From Bryobacterales bacterium (GTDB lineage: Bacteria; Acidobacteriota; Terriglobia; Bryobacterales; Bryobacteraceae), in assembly GCA_020854055.1 (NCBI GenBank), contig JADZGD010000013.1, positions 1 to 64,000 on the forward strand: a stretch of DNA of 64,000 nt, read 5' to 3'. A program made the position numbers and the translations under genes. The notes under the pieces are model-generated. The model had not been told where the DNA came from, made no database searches, and worked only from the letters and a program-made list of their open reading frames with translations. Within the stretch, counting starts at the first letter, position 1. Every line of letters starts with the position of its first letter. This document shows positions 61,993 to 64,000 of the stretch, piece after piece.

Positions 61993-63522
61993 TCACCGGA
62001 AGAGCCGCACAAACGCGACGCCGTGCGCCGGCACACTCAAAGACAAGGCGCCAGGCTCGATGTGAATATCACGCTGACGCCAGAGATCGCGTACGCGCCG
62101 GGGCTGTTGGAACGACAACTGAGCCAGAGTTGCACCAACCTTCCGGGGCGCGTCGGTGAGGTTAAACAGGCCGACCGCCAGCGAGCCGTCCTCCATCGGC
62201 TTGGCCAGCACAAACTCCTCCCCCGTCTTGATTACGATGCCGGCCTGCCTGCCCAGCGGGTCCTGATTGACATCAATCACTTCGGCGTTGCACAGAACGT
62301 TCAAAGTGAAGGCGTCGAGATGGTTCATGTCGCCGCCAAAAAAGAGCGGGCTGGCCATCAAAGACCACATGGACATATAGCTGTACTGCTCATCGGCGGT
62401 GAGCGACGTGGGCTTGGGCGGTTCATCGTTACGGAAGGCATTTCCTACCGAACCGATCAGGATGTAATCGGGATCATTCCAGTGACCCGGGCCGGCATTG
62501 GCAAAATGGGCCGCATTCCTGAACCCGATGTTGTAGAAACCGGGTAATTGAGCAGCCTTTTGCAGGCCCAGATCCCCGGTTGTTCGCCAGCAGTTTCCGC
62601 CCACCTCGGCGCCCCAATTCCACACGTCACCCATGCCGTACTGGCAGAGATTGAAAACGATGTCCCGATCGAGCTTCGACAGGATCGAACCCATCAGGCG
62701 GTAAGGGCGTTGAAGATCTTCAAGAGACTTCCCGCCCGCGACGCGTGAATAGGAACACCAGTCGTACTTGAGGAAATCAAAGTCCCATCGCGCAAACTCG
62801 GCGGCATCCTGTTGCTCGTGCTGATAACTGCCTTCGTACCTGGCGCACGTAAGTGGTCCAGGCGAGGTGTACAGCCCAGCCTTCAGGCCCTTCGAATGAA
62901 TGTACGCCGCCAGCGCTTTCATGTCCGGAAAACGGCGGTTGGGACGGATGGAGCCGTCGGAATTGCGCGGCGCGCCGCCAATTTCGGGATCGGAAGAATC
63001 GGGGCGTACGGCCCAGCAGTCGTCGATATTTACATACTGGTAGCCGAAGTCCGCCATGCCCGACGCGATCATGGCGCCGGCGGCTTCGCGCATGAGTTTG
63101 TCGCTGATGCGGTGGTAGTGGGTATACCAATCATTCCAGCCCATGGGTGGGGTAAGCGCCAGTTTGTCTCCCACCACCAAACGGAACTCCCGCTCCGCTT
63201 TCCCGTGCGCATTGGAGGCGGAAAGGCGAATCCGATACGTCTTCACGACTTTGGGGGTAGCGCCGGAGATGATGCCGCTCGCCGGATCAAGAACCAGCGG
63301 CGCCGGCAGATGCGCGGCCGAAAAGCGAATCGGACGCTGGCCGGTACAGGGGATTCGAAACAGGAACGGGCGGCCGGGACGCGCGCCGTAAATCCTGGGG
63401 CCGTTGATGCGTGGGGCGGCCGGAGGCGGCGGAGTGAGGATCGGTCCCTCCGCTGCCGCCGACCCCATCAAACCGCCGCACAGTGCAAGCGCCAGAATCG
63501 AACCCGCGGATCCACAATTCAT
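61993..63522 (-). CDS. Secreted GH27 alpha-galactosidase family protein
   Basis: A 509-aa glycosidase with a signal peptide (SILALALCGGLMGSAAAEG) and an N-terminal Ig-like domain (about 40-120, RIYGARPGRPFLFRI, LVLDPASGIISGATP). The GH27/36 catalytic barrel starts at TPPMGWNDWYTHYHRIS and has YVNIDDCWA, FLKYDWCSYSR with the nucleophile Asp, and FANAGPGHWNDPDYILIG. A C-terminal beta-sandwich follows. It releases terminal alpha-linked galactose (or a related sugar) outside the cytoplasm. It is a single gene, convergent with the efflux operon. Confidence 0.9.
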   Translation of the reverse strand: MNCGSAGSILALALCGGLMGSAAAEGPILTPPPPAAPRINGPRIYGARPGRPFLFRIPCTGQRPIRFSAAHLPAPLVLDPASGIISGATPKVVKTYRIRLSASNAHGKAEREFRLVVGDKLALTPPMGWNDWYTHYHRISDKLMREAAGAMIASGMADFGYQYVNIDDCWAVRPDSSDPEIGGAPRNSDGSIRPNRRFPDMKALAAYIHSKGLKAGLYTSPGPLTCARYEGSYQHEQQDAAEFARWDFDFLKYDWCSYSRVAGGKSLEDLQRPYRLMGSILSKLDRDIVFNLCQYGMGDVWNWGAEVGGNCWRTTGDLGLQKAAQLPGFYNIGFRNAAHFANAGPGHWNDPDYILIGSVGNAFRNDEPPKPTSLTADEQYSYMSMWSLMASPLFFGGDMNHLDAFTLNVLCNAEVIDVNQDPLGRQAGIVIKTGEEFVLAKPMEDGSLAVGLFNLTDAPRKVGATLAQLSFQQPRRVRDLWRQRDIHIEPGALSLSVPAHGVAFVRLFR

Positions 63523-63564
63523 GGATCAATTGTGGCACGCCCGGCAGGCAGCCCGGACTGCGCC

Positions 63565-64000
63565 CTAGACCATCACCGGAGCAGCCGCCTCGGCGGCGGC
63601 GCGCGCTTCTTTCCAGAGCTTGATATACGGTTTGAGGTCCGCCATCATCTTCGTAAAACTATCCAGAGGCAGCGACTGCGCTCCGTCGCTGACGGCTTGT
63701 TCAGGGCAGGGATGGACCTCAACCAGCAACCCGTCGGCGCCAATCGCCACGGCCGCGCGCGACAACGCCGGCACCAGGCTCCGCCTGCCAGTGGCATGGC
63801 TCGGATCCAGCACCACCGGCAGATGCGTCAGTTCATTCAGTGCAGCTACGGCGGCGATATCGCAGGTATTGCGGGTTACCGTTTCAAACGTGCGGATACC
63901 GCGCTCGCACAGAATTACGTTGGGATTTCCGTGGGCTACCACATACTCGGCTGACATCAGAAGTTCCTTGATCGTGGAACTCATGCCACGCTTCAGCAAT
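63565..64000 (-). CDS. aroF: 3-deoxy-7-phosphoheptulonate synthase, C-terminal part (type I beta), cut by right edge
   Basis: The visible 145 codons run off the right edge. They read [24 protein letters not shown] [71 protein letters not shown] and [20 protein letters not shown]. These are the C-terminal barrel motifs of AroG-I-beta/KDO8P-synthase-like DAHP synthases, with metal-binding Cys, His, Glu and Asp. It catalyses the first shikimate step (PEP plus erythrose-4-phosphate). The C-terminus ends VMV after an alanine-rich helix. Several symbols are used; aroF is the usual one for this subtype. Confidence 0.9.
   Translation of the reverse strand, partial: LLKRGMSSTIKELLMSAEYVVAHGNPNVILCERGIRTFETVTRNTCDIAAVAALNELTHLPVVLDPSHATGRRSLVPALSRAAVAIGADGLLVEVHPCPEQAVSDGAQSLPLDSFTKMMADLKPYIKLWKEARAAAEAAAPVMV

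Overview
The window looks like a chromosomal segment of a GC-rich Gram-negative bacterium, most likely an acidobacterium of the Solibacteres/Bryobacterales type. This is inferred from gene content: an Oar-like TonB receptor with a carboxypeptidase-regulatory N-terminus, many secreted glycoside hydrolases and beta-helix proteins, lpxC (so an LPS outer membrane), and YD/RHS proteins with FN3-type N-termini. No rRNA, tRNA or CRISPR array was recognised.

1-11.8 kb (minus strand): an RHS/YD-repeat locus. A 139-aa secreted protein is translationally coupled to a complete 1862-aa RHS gene. Three further RHS C-terminal cassettes follow, the last cut by the window edge. Each cassette starts at the same point of the RHS core and is preceded by the same junction block. 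The three visible tips are distinct: two related HExxH zinc-peptidase-like domains and one lytic-transglycosylase-like domain. Each visible tip is followed by a different small gene with an export-type N-terminus. One cassette has been rewired by an IS3-type orfA fragment that now supplies its start codon. The layout matches orphan cassettes of polymorphic toxin loci. It is the most interesting part of the window.

12-18.6 kb: a tyrosine-recombinase relic, polA (minus), then the overlapping plus-strand run lpxC - CDP-alcohol phosphatidyltransferase - metX - metW.

18.6-36 kb: carbohydrate and envelope genes. These include a DUF6259-DUF6807 fusion, a beta-helix / sugar isomerase / beta-helix cluster behind a MauE-thioredoxin fusion, a four-gene minus-strand run (CDF transporter, lipoprotein, geranylgeranyl-reductase-like flavoprotein, hemL), an exopolysaccharide sugar-phosphate transferase with a PyrE-like gene, and a GH106-like hydrolase.

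36-49.9 kb: a Crp/Fnr regulator; a sulfur module (APS reductase cysH, APS kinase cysC, PHP phosphoesterase); ygfZ; a metallo-beta-lactamase hydrolase; two methyltransferases; a CBM9-like protein; two tandem phosphohexomutases; a PPi-type phosphofructokinase; murJ; and an orphan CpaE-like ATPase.

50-64 kb: a minus-strand run of a TonB receptor (frameshifted), KDPG-type aldolase and aldo/keto reductase; a plus-strand RND efflux operon; a GH27 alpha-galactosidase; and the C-terminal part of a DAHP synthase. Together these suggest a heterotroph that uses plant or microbial polysaccharides.
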